Shown here one piece after another: positions 47,160 through 55,602 of a DNA stretch of 64,000 nucleotides. Location: contig NZ_KI912149.1 of the NCBI RefSeq assembly GCF_000517105.1, positions 1,816,235-1,880,234 of the forward strand. Direction: 5' to 3'. The notes beneath the pieces are model-generated. The model saw only the letters and a list, made by a program, of their open reading frames with translations, was not told the origin of the DNA and made no database searches. Position 1 is the first letter of the stretch. Each line of letters starts with the position of its first letter. The stretch comes from Fischerella sp. PCC 9605. GTDB taxonomy: Bacteria; Cyanobacteriota; Cyanobacteriia; Cyanobacteriales; Nostocaceae. Made by a program: the position numbers and the translations under genes.

Positions 47160-48368
47160 TTACCAGCTACCACCAGCACCACCACCGCCGCTACTGCCAC
47201 CCCCAAAACTACCACCACCGCCACTAAAGCCACCCCATGAACTGCTACTGGGAGGAGGAGGCGGAGGAGGCGGAGGTAAGCGAGGAATTATTTCCTCATG
47301 TTGGTAGTGATAAGAACAACTGTGGCAATCATCAACGATTAGGCGTCTTCCAGAACTAAATTGCGTAGGTGATTTGACAGTTCTTTCGCTGTGGGTGACA
47401 GTTAATTCTTGACAGTGAGGGCATTTCCTAAATCGAGATGAATGGGACTCATGGGCGACAATGTGGAATCCTGTACCAGTTAGCTTTTGACTGCAATTGG
47501 GACATCTCCAACCCTCAAATCTGACACTTCCTAGTTTTTGCGCTACTTTCTCTGGTTTGCTCAGATATGATTCAACTGTAGTTGCATCTACTTTTTCCAT
47601 CGGCTGTTGGCAATCAGCACACAAAAAAATGCGATCGCCACCACTGATGCGCGTACGTCCTTCCGGTGCAATGAAAATTTTACCAGGACGTATCAGGTAA
47701 ACAGCACCGCCTACCACTAGTACCAATATTCCCCCTCCGGCTGCTAGCAATCCCCAAGGGACAGTACCATCTTGAGATGTTTCTACGTTCGGAGTTGCTA
47801 CTTGATTTGGAGTTTTTACCCTGTTTGCAGAAACTGCCCGATCGGACTCTAGAATAACTACCAGCGCTCTCGTTCCCGCTAGCGTGCCACCTTCAAAATC
47901 TCCTTTTTTAAATCGCGGGATAATTTGGGTATCAATAATGTTGCCTACCTTGGCATCGGGCAAAATCGCTTCCACGCCGTAACCCGTCTCAATTTCCACT
48001 CGGCGATCGCCTACTGAAATCAAAAACAGTACACCATTCTCTTGTCCTTTCTTGCCAATCCCCCAGTAATTAAAAAGTTCCGTTGCGAATTGTTTCGGAG
48101 AGTCAGCAGGGGCTGTTTTTGGCACAGTTACCACCGCCATTTCTGTACCATATTTAGCCTCTAACTGCGAAATCATCTGATTTATTTGGGTTTCTGTCTT
48201 ATCTGTAAGAATTCCTGCCATATCAGTTACCCAACCGCCATTATTTTGCCGGGGATTGGGAACTTCTTGGACAGTCAAGGCTAAACTGGGAAAAGGAAAC
48301 AGAAAAACGACAGAACCTAATAAACTAACCCAAAAAGTAGGTTTTGGTTTTAGTAAATTCAACTTCAT
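47160..48368 (-). CDS. TPM-domain membrane protein with zinc ribbons and Gly-rich tail
   Basis: 402 residues. A signal peptide (about 1-30) precedes a TPM domain (about 42-180; GGWVTDMAGILTDKTETQIN, GVLFLISVGDRRVEIETGYG). A membrane helix (about 205-226) is followed by a cytoplasmic part with CxxC pairs (LCADCQQ, WRCPNCSQ, KCPHCQE, CHSC), a Pro run and a GGG-rich tail ending GGSW. TPM domains have been linked to photosystem II repair in plants and to phosphatase-like activity. This larger form with zinc ribbons is common next to LemA. Confidence 0.88.
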   Translation of the reverse strand: MKLNLLKPKPTFWVSLLGSVVFLFPFPSLALTVQEVPNPRQNNGGWVTDMAGILTDKTETQINQMISQLEAKYGTEMAVVTVPKTAPADSPKQFATELFNYWGIGKKGQENGVLFLISVGDRRVEIETGYGVEAILPDAKVGNIIDTQIIPRFKKGDFEGGTLAGTRALVVILESDRAVSANRVKTPNQVATPNVETSQDGTVPWGLLAAGGGILVLVVGGAVYLIRPGKIFIAPEGRTRISGGDRIFLCADCQQPMEKVDATTVESYLSKPEKVAQKLGSVRFEGWRCPNCSQKLTGTGFHIVAHESHSSRFRKCPHCQELTVTHSERTVKSPTQFSSGRRLIVDDCHSCSYHYQHEEIIPRLPPPPPPPPPSSSSWGGFSGGGGSFGGGSSGGGGAGGSW

Positions 48369-48851
48369 TATTTCAGCCTCTAGCAGACAAATGTCTGGAG
48401 CATGTGAAAGTAAAAATTTGCTTCTGTTCTAGGCTTGTTCTTTGGGAGCCGATCTTACTGACTGAACCAATCATTTATCTCTTACCAAGCACTCTCAGAG
48501 GTTTTTGAAATACCCTTCTATTTCTATTGTGCTTAAAAAATCTAGAAGCGGTTATCAAGCATACATACAGATATATTGGTGATTGGTAATTGGTAGTTTT
48601 ATTTCCCATTACCCATTACCCATTCCATCTGTGTTTATCTTCTGCAAAAAAACAACACCCAAGCTTTGAGGGGAAATGTCTGCTTCTACTTGGGTGTTAC
48701 TGATGGGGATACAGATGGCGATCGCATTACTATCGCATTACTAAAGAAGAGCTATGCTTCTATCTTGAAAATAGGGATTGGGGATTGGGGAAGAGATTTT
48801 CATCTCCTCGTTGTGGGCGAAAAGTCCGTGGGGGTCTAGTTTGAATTAAAC
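48369..48851. other. Intergenic region with terminator
   Basis: Apart from the terminator at 48644-48698 it contains a HIP1-rich bit near 48719 and low-complexity ggggattgggg. No gene is visible. Confidence 0.45.
48644..48698 (-). terminator. Rho-independent terminator of the minus-strand gene at 48852
   Basis: cttgggtgtt/aacacccaag form a 10-base-pair stem with a 25-base loop. On the minus strand it is followed by gTTTTTTT. Confidence 0.7.
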
Positions 48852-49160
48852 CTAGCTCTTATTCAGGTCTTGAGCCATTTTGCGAAAGTAGTCCATCTTC
48901 GGATCGGGACGACGACGAATAGTGGTAGGGGCTTGTGGAGTAGTCTTTGGCTCTATTTTCGTTGATTGCTGTATATTAGATGGCTTTGTGCTTGTTGCTT
49001 CATTGTTTTCTAAAAAATATCCAGACTTGGAGAACCCGAATATCTTAGCCAAAAAACCAAATATCTGAGAAAACAGGTTTTTGATAAAACCAAATAGCTG
49101 ATATAAAAAACCTTCAAGGCGAATAAACGAATTCCGAATAATTTGAATTACACCAGACAT
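48852..49160 (-). CDS. Small conserved cyanobacterial protein of unknown function
   Basis: 102 residues with gaggcac shortly before ATG. The N-terminal half is an amphipathic, phenylalanine-rich helix (LYQLFGFIKNLFSQIFGFLA) likely to lie on or in a membrane. The C-terminal half is polar and Thr/Pro-rich and ends with a charged segment PDPKMDYFRKMAQDLNKS. I recognise the general pattern from cyanobacteria but no function. It is monocistronic with a good terminator. Confidence 0.65.
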   Translation of the reverse strand: MSGVIQIIRNSFIRLEGFLYQLFGFIKNLFSQIFGFLAKIFGFSKSGYFLENNEATSTKPSNIQQSTKIEPKTTPQAPTTIRRRPDPKMDYFRKMAQDLNKS

Positions 49161-49337
49161 GGCAGTGCCTCCTGATCGCGGCTGATTATTATTTTGACTT
49201 ACAGCCTTGACGATGTGTAATATCTCTTAAATAAGTTTAAAAAACTGACATCTCTACGCCGCTCATACCAAAAATATATGAATTATCTATATATTTTTTA
49301 AAAATTCTAAACATAATTTAGTATAAACAATCATTAA

Positions 49338-49423
49338 CAGAGGGACGCAAATATTGCGTCCCTCTGTTGCGATCACACTTATTCAACCTCGATCCTCGTT
49401 ACCAGGTTCAACCTGGTAACGAG
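49338..49423. repeat. Two perfect palindromes in tandem
   Basis: cagagggacgcaa / ttgcgtccctctg (13-base stem, 3-base loop, 49338-49366) and ctcgttaccaggtt / aacctggtaacgag (14-base stem, 49395-49423). Both are perfect, located after the stop of the 49456-49845 gene, and not followed by T runs. They are probably dispersed palindromic repeats that may also stabilise the mRNA end. Confidence 0.7.
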
Positions 49424-49455
49424 AATTAGAGCCTCTGGCTCTGATTGAGAGTAAA

Positions 49456-49845
49456 TTAGCAGTCTACTAATTCGGGTGTTTGGTTGAGAATTTGGCTTTC
49501 AATTGAAATGAAATTTAGGTAGGCAGAAGAGTCTAGATTTTCTGGGCGAAAAGCAGCAACGTTATGGCAATTTTGAAATGCCAATTTTATTCCAAAATAA
49601 CGTTCAACTGCTCCACGAATTGCATCTCCACCCATCATACGTAATAGTTGCGCTCTGTGTTTTTCTGTTGGCGGTGCAACGCAATGATTAGCCCATTCTT
49701 CTCCTCTTGCTAGACGCTCTGCAAGGCTTTCTACAATTCCCCAGGCATAAGGTAATGATTCTCTAATTGTGTCAACAAACTCTGCTTCGTTAACTTTACC
49801 TGCTTTCGCTTGGTCAATGAGATGCACGTTAACATTCAGTGACAT
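49456..49845 (-). CDS. Conserved cyanobacterial protein of unknown function
   Basis: 129 residues, soluble, alpha-helical. Starts MSLNVNVHLIDQAKAGKVNE with a ggaaag site upstream. It contains ESLPYAWGIVESLAERLARG and GGDAIRGAVERYFGIKLAFQ. I believe similar small proteins with a 'SLNV...LIDQA..G' start exist across cyanobacteria, but I cannot name a function. Monocistronic. Confidence 0.7.
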   Translation of the reverse strand: MSLNVNVHLIDQAKAGKVNEAEFVDTIRESLPYAWGIVESLAERLARGEEWANHCVAPPTEKHRAQLLRMMGGDAIRGAVERYFGIKLAFQNCHNVAAFRPENLDSSAYLNFISIESQILNQTPELVDC

Positions 49846-50103
49846 ATTACTTTCCTTACTTATGTTTTGGGTCGAAAGTAACCGAATTTCTCCGTATAAT
49901 CATAATCATTTTCATTCAATGTTTTTACTCGATTGCAAGAAAAAGTAATATTTAACATTTTCTCAATCTTTCTTTAAGTAACATATGTATATTTTTTGTT
50001 TCATCAATGAGTCATGCGGTTACACTTGCTTATTTGCGATTTAATTACTAAGTACAGCTTTGCATAAAATCGTAGCTTTTTTAAACGCACGCCTGTAGCG
50101 GAG
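49846..50103. other. Intergenic region, no gene seen
   Basis: AT-rich. It probably contains the promoter of the 49456-49845 gene near 49870-49920. Confidence 0.4.
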
Positions 50104-50225
50104 TAATACTAAGTTGCAGTCAAAGATAGTACTTCCCTCACCCCCAGCCCCTCTCCCAATTTGGGAGAGGGGAAGGGGAGAGGGCACGAATTACTATTGC
50201 TATATCTGAACGCAACTTGGTATAA
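50104..50225. mobile_element. MITE-like element with imperfect terminal inverted repeats
   Basis: The ends taatactaagttgc (50104-50117) and gcaacttggtataa (50212-50225) are inverted with two mismatches. The similarity extends a few bases further inside. The centre is a palindrome cccctctcccaatttgggag followed by agggg. The pattern is a widespread cyanobacterial small non-coding element type. No transposase. Confidence 0.6.
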
Positions 50226-50325
50226 GCGCAGAGGGGCGCAGAGTCTTTCTATATTTCATTCGTGACGAATTTGTGCAACATTATACTAAGTTATGACCTA
50301 CTCAAGCGTGATTGGTACATTAGAA

Positions 50326-51381
50326 CTATCTATTTTCACCCAGTGCTTGGTACAACACCTCACGATGGATCAACGCCCGATCCACGAAAAACTGAATTTT
50401 TTCTGATGAAAGCGGATCGCCATTAGCATAATGCTCAATCCAAGCTTTACTAATAACATTGGCATCATCTGGTAAATTCGCCAAATCCCATCCTGGCATA
50501 TCCAAATCTTCCATCAACCTATTCACCTTGGGATCGTAACTGAGGGCAAAACAGCGACACCCTTCACTTGCTGCCATAATCAAACTGTGCAGGCGCATGC
50601 CAATGGTCATTTCAATACCGCGAAATACACCTTTTAAAAGTTGCGGTTCTTCTAGAGATAGAATTTTGCTAACATCTTTAAGGGCTGGTTGAATTGCTTG
50701 GGCTATACTCAAATCTTGGCGTTGCTGGAATGGCAGCAAGATAATAAAAGTTTGCGTAGCTTTTTGAAAATCTACTAATGCGCGAGTTAGGTTACTAAGG
50801 CGAGTCGGTGTCAATTGGGGATGCGATCGCAATGTTAGCGCTACCCTCGGCGCAGGTAAATCCCAAAGTCCGGGTACTGGTTTAGACTCTAACGCCCAAA
50901 CCGGATCGGGTGCTAGGAGATGGGGAATTTGCCAATCTGAAAGTAAACTTGCAGAAGCGCGATCGCGTACACTGACTTTTGTGCAACCTGCAAAAGTTTG
51001 CCGTGCTAACCAACGAGTCGCTGAACGTCGCAAAGGGCCAATTCCCTGCGCCCAAGCAACAGTTTTCAATCCCATTTTTTGGGCTAATGTCATCATGCCC
51101 CCATAATAAAATGGGCTGATGGCACTGGTAGCATCTTGGATTAAACTACCACCACCCCAGATTAAAGCATCACAAGAACGCAAAGCTTGTATGAGGGGTA
51201 AAAAAGCCATGCGTTCGTAGGTTTCCACATCATAACGTCTCTGGGTTTCTTCGAGATTGCCAGAAAGAACCACAGGCGTAACATCAGGTGGCAACATTTG
51301 CAGTAGCGTTGCCAACAAAGCTTCATCGCCACCATTTCCTTGACCGTAATACCCAGATAATAGCGCCCGCATCTTAGCCAT
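50326..51381 (-). CDS. csaB: Polysaccharide pyruvyl transferase CsaB
   Basis: 351 residues. The N-terminal SGYYGQGNGGDEALLATLLQ motif, CDALIWGGGSLIQDATS, KTVAWAQGIGPLRR and GMRLHSLIMAASEG are typical of the CsaB group. It transfers pyruvate from PEP to cell-surface polysaccharide, which in bacteria anchors S-layer proteins through SLH domains. Either ATG at the start (residue 1 or 4) is possible. Monocistronic, directly upstream of tRNA-Ala on the opposite strand. Confidence 0.92.
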   Translation of the reverse strand: MAKMRALLSGYYGQGNGGDEALLATLLQMLPPDVTPVVLSGNLEETQRRYDVETYERMAFLPLIQALRSCDALIWGGGSLIQDATSAISPFYYGGMMTLAQKMGLKTVAWAQGIGPLRRSATRWLARQTFAGCTKVSVRDRASASLLSDWQIPHLLAPDPVWALESKPVPGLWDLPAPRVALTLRSHPQLTPTRLSNLTRALVDFQKATQTFIILLPFQQRQDLSIAQAIQPALKDVSKILSLEEPQLLKGVFRGIEMTIGMRLHSLIMAASEGCRCFALSYDPKVNRLMEDLDMPGWDLANLPDDANVISKAWIEHYANGDPLSSEKIQFFVDRALIHREVLYQALGENR

Positions 51382-51565
51382 TTGAGATTTTGGATTTGTG
51401 ATTGTTTAACTGAATATTTTGCCGTGGAATAGCCTTAGACAGGAATTGATGAATTAAGAGATATTAACAATTCTCATAAGTAAAAATGGCATAAATTGGT
51501 GTATAATAACAAAAGTGGCAACTTCAGATAAATCATCTGAAAGCATCACAAAAGAAGTAAAGTAT

Positions 51566-51638
51566 GGGGTTATAGCTCAGTTGGTAGAGCACCTCAATGG
51601 CATTGAGGGGGTCAGCGGTTCGAATCCGCTTAGCTCCA
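51566..51638 (+). tRNA. tRNA-Ala (GGC)
   Basis: A 73-base cloverleaf. Acceptor stem ggggtta pairs with tagctcc and includes the G3-U70 wobble that marks alanine tRNAs. The D arm is tagctcagttggtagagc, the anticodon arm cctcaatggcattgagg has anticodon GGC, and the T arm contains ggttcgaatcc. Discriminator A; CCA is not encoded. Confidence 0.97.
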
Positions 51639-51645
51639 TTATGTT

Positions 51646-51941
51646 AGGCGGAGATTGTCAAAGAGGCGCAACTTGATTCAAATATTAATGTTCAGCGCAT
51701 CTGGTATCCATTTGAGTTGAATCCCGAGATGCCTGTTGCAGGTATGGATCGTAAAACCTACCGCACCAACAAATTTGGCAGTTGGGAATACTCGCAAATG
51801 TTGGATGCAGAAACGGTGCAGGCTACTGTTGCAGATGGCATTCAGTTTCGCTATGACCTGATACAGGTTACACCCAACACGTTGAACGCCGATCGCTTCG
51901 AGTACAGCGCGGGGCTTATAGCTCTCCAAACCCCCTCATAA
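51646..51941 (+). pseudogene. DsbA/FrnE-like oxidoreductase fragment
   Basis: A frame open from the tRNA 3' flank encodes RIWYPFELNPEMPVAGMDRK, TYRTNKFGSWEYSQMLDAET and FRYDLIQVTPNTLNADRF. This is the central part of the FrnE-like DsbA family (a WxPFxLNPxMPxxG motif, then TPNTLxAHR). The N-terminal thioredoxin active site and the C-terminus are missing, and the last 13 residues are unrelated. It starts 8 bases after the tRNA gene, so a recombination at the tRNA end may have trimmed it. Confidence 0.65.
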
Positions 51942-52004
51942 GCTAAATGCGATCGCTACCCTGAATTTTGACCCTGTTTCTATGTCCTTTGAGGTGCAGA
52001 GCTA

Positions 52005-52053
52005 AAAAAGATTATTGGCATTTGAAACCGGGATTGACCGGATTTCAAATGCC
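52005..52053 (-). terminator. Terminator of the psa operon
   Basis: ggcatttgaaa-ccgg / ccgg-a-tttcaaatgcc form a 15-base-pair stem with one bulge. On the minus strand it is followed by aataatcTTTTTT. It lies about 120 bases after the psaI stop and would end the psaA-B-L-I transcript. Confidence 0.7.
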
Positions 52054-52175
52054 GTACTTATCCTTTGCGTCGCAGGGGATGCGGTTTCTCAGTGAATCTT
52101 ATGAAACAGCCCTGCTTTAATTAAGGGGGGTAGAGTAGATATAACAAGATAATTTATACTTCAAAAGACTTTCTT

Positions 52176-52376
52176 TTACGGAGTAGGTGCTCCCATTTCC
52201 CTAATTTCTGTAAGATTGCTATCTGCTTGTTTGCTGCGATCATCACCTTCTTTTTGAATCCATAAAAATAATATGGCAAACACAGGAAAAGGCAAAATAT
52301 AGAAAACTAGGGGAATCATGATCCAGGGCAACCATGAAGCAGCATAGTCACCTGTTAGTTGTGTCATATCTACCAT
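52176..52376 (-). CDS. psaI: Photosystem I subunit VIII (PsaI), divergent and extended
   Basis: 66 residues. One membrane helix in WLPWIMIPLVFYILPFPVFA followed by ILFLWIQKEG matches the PsaI pattern (YLPxIxxPLVxxxxPxxxxxxLFLYIE). Usual PsaI is about 38-46 residues. This one has a longer N-terminus and about 20 extra polar C-terminal residues. PsaI stabilises PsaL binding in photosystem I. The gene follows psaL by 63 bases, and gaggaag lies before ATG. The position in a psaA-B-L-I operon strengthens the call. Confidence 0.8.
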   Translation of the reverse strand: MVDMTQLTGDYAASWLPWIMIPLVFYILPFPVFAILFLWIQKEGDDRSKQADSNLTEIREMGAPTP

Positions 52377-52439
52377 GATGTACTTCCTCTACAATTCACA
52401 ATTTATAATTCAAACTTATCCAATGTAAAATTAGTGAGA

Positions 52440-52976
52440 CTAAAACGACAGGTAGCTAACATTAACTGCTCCTCTGAGGATGGCATCCAAAGAGTCAAAG
52501 TTTTCGAGCAGCAAATATGCAAATATTGCACCAGCCATTGCACCAAGAAAAATTCCGCCATTTAATTGGCTCCATTCTTCACGAGTTCTCAACGGTCTTA
52601 ATGAGTCTTTGGAATAAGAACTATAAGAACCTTTCGGATTTCCTTGGAATGTTGTAATCGCAAAAATGGAAATTCCTAAACAAGCAGATACAGCTATATA
52701 TATGGCAGTGATTAATCCACTGAGATTTGCTCCATGTGCTGATTCCCGTAAAGGTCCAACTACAACCTCTGGCCCTACAAGAAAATAACCATGAGCTATA
52801 CCAATTTCGAGTCCCCGCATGAAAGGAGTTAACCCTTTACGATAGGCAGGTAAATTATTAATGAAAGCTCTAGCTAAAGGAGAATCATTAATAGGGGTGG
52901 ATAGATTACCAAGGCATGGATCGCCTTTGTAGGGTTTTATTATATCTTGATCAACTGTATCAACTGTATTAGACAT
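52440..52976 (-). CDS. psaL: Photosystem I subunit XI (PsaL), divergent form
   Basis: 178 residues. Family motifs are GNLSTPINDSPLARAFINNL, PAYRKGLTPFMRGLEIGIAH and GYFLVGPEVVVGPLRESAHG. Three membrane helices follow, with an unusual loop between the last two (NPKGSYSSYSKDSLRPLRTR). PsaL holds photosystem I monomers together and binds chlorophyll. The sequence differs clearly from the heterocystous housekeeping PsaL that I remember (different N-terminus, GPEVVVGPLRES, longer loop). It lies between psaB and psaI, not with psaF/psaJ as in Anabaena. Confidence 0.9.
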   Translation of the reverse strand: MSNTVDTVDQDIIKPYKGDPCLGNLSTPINDSPLARAFINNLPAYRKGLTPFMRGLEIGIAHGYFLVGPEVVVGPLRESAHGANLSGLITAIYIAVSACLGISIFAITTFQGNPKGSYSSYSKDSLRPLRTREEWSQLNGGIFLGAMAGAIFAYLLLENFDSLDAILRGAVNVSYLSF

Positions 52977-53110
52977 TATTATTCCCTTTTGTATTTGAGA
53001 AGTTGATTTTTATCTTTATTTTAAATATATCAACTCTTGATTTTCTAAAATAGATTTTTAGAAAATTTTAATAACAAAATCAACAATAATGTAAACATAA
53101 ATAGGAAAGT

Positions 53111-53254
53111 CTCTTGCTCAGTCAAGCAAGAGAGGAGGTCGAAACTTTATATTTTTAATAACTTAATTTCCGGAATAAAAATAACAAAGTATAACCTTGA
53201 GAACTTAGATTTATTTGTTAACTGTTGACAGTTAATTTTTAACTGTCAACAGTT
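53111..53254. promoter_or_regulatory. Two strong stem-loops between psaB and psaL
   Basis: aactgttgacagttaa / ttaactgtcaacagtt (53220-53254) is a perfect 16-base-pair stem with a 3-base loop, only 3 bases after the psaB stop. ctcttgct / agcaagag (53111-53132) is a second, shorter hairpin. Neither has a full T run. They probably stabilise the psaAB mRNA 3' end or reduce read-through into psaL-psaI. Confidence 0.65.
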
Positions 53255-53257
53255 GAT

Positions 53258-55483
53258 TCATTGACCAAACTTACTTGCTGTTGAGGCAATTAAAAAGGCT
53301 CCGTAGGTGGCGATATAACCAACAGTAAAGTGAGTTAAGCCGACTAAACGAGCCTGAACAATTGACAAAGCAACGGGTTTATCTCTCCAGTAGCCAAAGG
53401 ATAGGGGCGTTTGTTCGTGTGCCCAAGCCAGAGTTTCGATTAACTCTTGCCAGTAACCCCGCCATGTAATTAGGAACATAAAGCTAACAGCCCAAGCTAA
53501 GTGTCCAAACAGGAACATCCAAGCCCAAACAGCTAAGTTACTAGTCCCATAGGGGTTATAGCCGTTAATCAACTGAGCGGAGTTTGCCCAGAGGTAGTCT
53601 CGGAACCAACCCATGAGATAGGTAGAAGATTCGTTGAATTGAGCGACATTCCCTTGCCAGATAGATAGATGCTTCCAATGCCAGTAGAACGTTACCCAAC
53701 CCAGAGTGTTAAGCATCCAGAAGACGGCGAGGTAAGATGCATCCCAAGCTGAGATATCACAAGTGCCACCCCGACCAGGCCCATCACAAGGAAAGGCGTA
53801 GCCAAAATCTTTTTTATCGGGCATTAGCTTGGAACCACGAGCATCTAACGCACCTTTCACTAATATCAAGGTGGTGACATGCAAACCGAGAGCGATCGCA
53901 TGATGAACATAAAAGTCACCCGGGCCAATAGTCAAGAACAATGAGTTAGTGCCATCGTTGATAGCATCCAACCATCCCGGCAACCAGACGTTGGCATGGT
54001 TGGGCCATGCTGTGAAAGCAATACTATCTGGGTTTGACAGCAGTGTATGAAACCCATACAAAATCTTACCGTTTGCCGACTGGATAAACTGAGCAAACAC
54101 CGGCTCAATCAAGATTTGCTTATCAGCCGCACCAAAGGCTACTTCTACATCGTTGTGGACGTATAGACCCAAGGTATGGAAGCCTAAGAATAGCGATACC
54201 CAACTTAGATGAGCAATAATGGCTTCTTTGTGCTTCAACACTCGCTCTAGGACATTACCTTTATTCTGTTCTGGGTCGTAATCTTTAATCCAGAAGATGG
54301 CAGCATGGGAAAATGCCCCCACCATTAAGAAGCCGGCAATATACTGATGATGCGTGTATAATGCCGCCATTGTGGTAAAATCCTTGGCGATAAAAGCATA
54401 AGGCGGCATGGAATACATGTGCTGTGCCGTCAAAGAACTGGCAACACCTAGACAAGCTAGTGCCAAAGAGAGTTGGAAATGCAGAGAATTGTTTACTGTT
54501 TCGTACAGCCCTTGGTGAGGTAGATTAAATGGACCTTCAACTTTTCTACCAAAGAAAGTTTTAGAGTCCATCATTTCTTTGATGTTGTGACCGATACGCC
54601 AGTTAGTGCGGTACATGTGACCCGCAATAATTAATACGACTGCGATCGCTAAATGATGGTGTGCCATATCCGTCAGCCACAGTGATTGCGTCTGGGGATG
54701 GAAACCACCTAAGAACGTGAGAATTGCTGTGCCTGCACCTTGAGAAGTACTAAATACATGCTGGGCGGTATCAGGGTTTTGAGCGTATGCTCCCCAATTA
54801 CCCGTGAAAAATGCCCACAAACCAGCGGGATGGGGTGGGGTAGATAAGAAGTTATCCCAGCCCACATGTTGTCCGCGAGATTCGGGGATAGCAACGTGTA
54901 CTAAATGACCAGCCCAAGCTAAAGAGCTAACACCAAACAAACCTGCTAAGTGGTGATTTAAGCGAGCTTCTGAATTTTTGAACCAACCCAGATTAGGACG
55001 ATATCTAGGTTGTAAATGTAACCAGCCTGCAAACAAGAAGACTGCCGCTAGCAGAATTAGGAACAATGCACCAACATACAGCTCAGTATTTGTGCGGAGT
55101 CCGATAGTGTACCACCAGTGGTAGACACCAGAATAGCAAATATCTACGGGGTTCCTCGCTCCTGCTTGGGTGAAAGCTTTAATAGCTCCTGGCCCAAATT
55201 GAGCATCCCAAATCGCGTGAGCAATGGGACGCACATGCACAGGGTCTTTAATCCATACCTCAAAATTACCTTGCCAAGCAACGTGGAACAAAATCCCCGA
55301 CGCCCACAGAAAAATAATTGCTAGATGACCAAAGTGAGAGGCAAAAATCCTTTGATAGAGATTTTCCTCGGTCATCCCATCATGACTTTCAAAATCGTGA
55401 GCAGTAGCGATCGCATAGAAAATGCGCCGCGTTGTCGGGTCATTAGCAAGGTCTTGGCTAAATTTTGGGAATTTAGTAGCCAT
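53258..55483 (-). CDS. psaB: Photosystem I P700 apoprotein A2 (PsaB), divergent paralogue
   Basis: 741 residues from the usual start [13 protein letters not shown]. An open extension upstream is not needed. Eleven membrane helices are expected. The FX iron-sulfur ligand motif [18 protein letters not shown] is intact, as are many chlorophyll-binding histidines ([23 protein letters not shown]). Compared with the standard heterocystous PsaB there are many conservative differences, e.g. [34 protein letters not shown] and [21 protein letters not shown] read it as an alternative PsaB. With PsaA it forms the reaction-centre core. The gene is 119 bases downstream of psaA. Confidence 0.95.
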   Translation of the reverse strand: MATKFPKFSQDLANDPTTRRIFYAIATAHDFESHDGMTEENLYQRIFASHFGHLAIIFLWASGILFHVAWQGNFEVWIKDPVHVRPIAHAIWDAQFGPGAIKAFTQAGARNPVDICYSGVYHWWYTIGLRTNTELYVGALFLILLAAVFLFAGWLHLQPRYRPNLGWFKNSEARLNHHLAGLFGVSSLAWAGHLVHVAIPESRGQHVGWDNFLSTPPHPAGLWAFFTGNWGAYAQNPDTAQHVFSTSQGAGTAILTFLGGFHPQTQSLWLTDMAHHHLAIAVVLIIAGHMYRTNWRIGHNIKEMMDSKTFFGRKVEGPFNLPHQGLYETVNNSLHFQLSLALACLGVASSLTAQHMYSMPPYAFIAKDFTTMAALYTHHQYIAGFLMVGAFSHAAIFWIKDYDPEQNKGNVLERVLKHKEAIIAHLSWVSLFLGFHTLGLYVHNDVEVAFGAADKQILIEPVFAQFIQSANGKILYGFHTLLSNPDSIAFTAWPNHANVWLPGWLDAINDGTNSLFLTIGPGDFYVHHAIALGLHVTTLILVKGALDARGSKLMPDKKDFGYAFPCDGPGRGGTCDISAWDASYLAVFWMLNTLGWVTFYWHWKHLSIWQGNVAQFNESSTYLMGWFRDYLWANSAQLINGYNPYGTSNLAVWAWMFLFGHLAWAVSFMFLITWRGYWQELIETLAWAHEQTPLSFGYWRDKPVALSIVQARLVGLTHFTVGYIATYGAFLIASTASKFGQ

Positions 55484-55602
55484 AAGCCAAAGAAGTAAAA
55501 AGTAAAAAGTAAAAAGGCAAAAATGAAGCAATATAGCCGGAAAAAGGAAAAAGTACACAAGTTAAATTCTTTCTTTTACCTTTTGCCTTTTTCCTTTTGC
55601 CT

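Noticed and set aside
55484-55558. Upstream extension of psaB by 25 residues
   Set aside because: The conserved family start MATKFPKF lies at 55483. The extension is Phe/Leu-rich and derives from the low-complexity psaA-psaB spacer.
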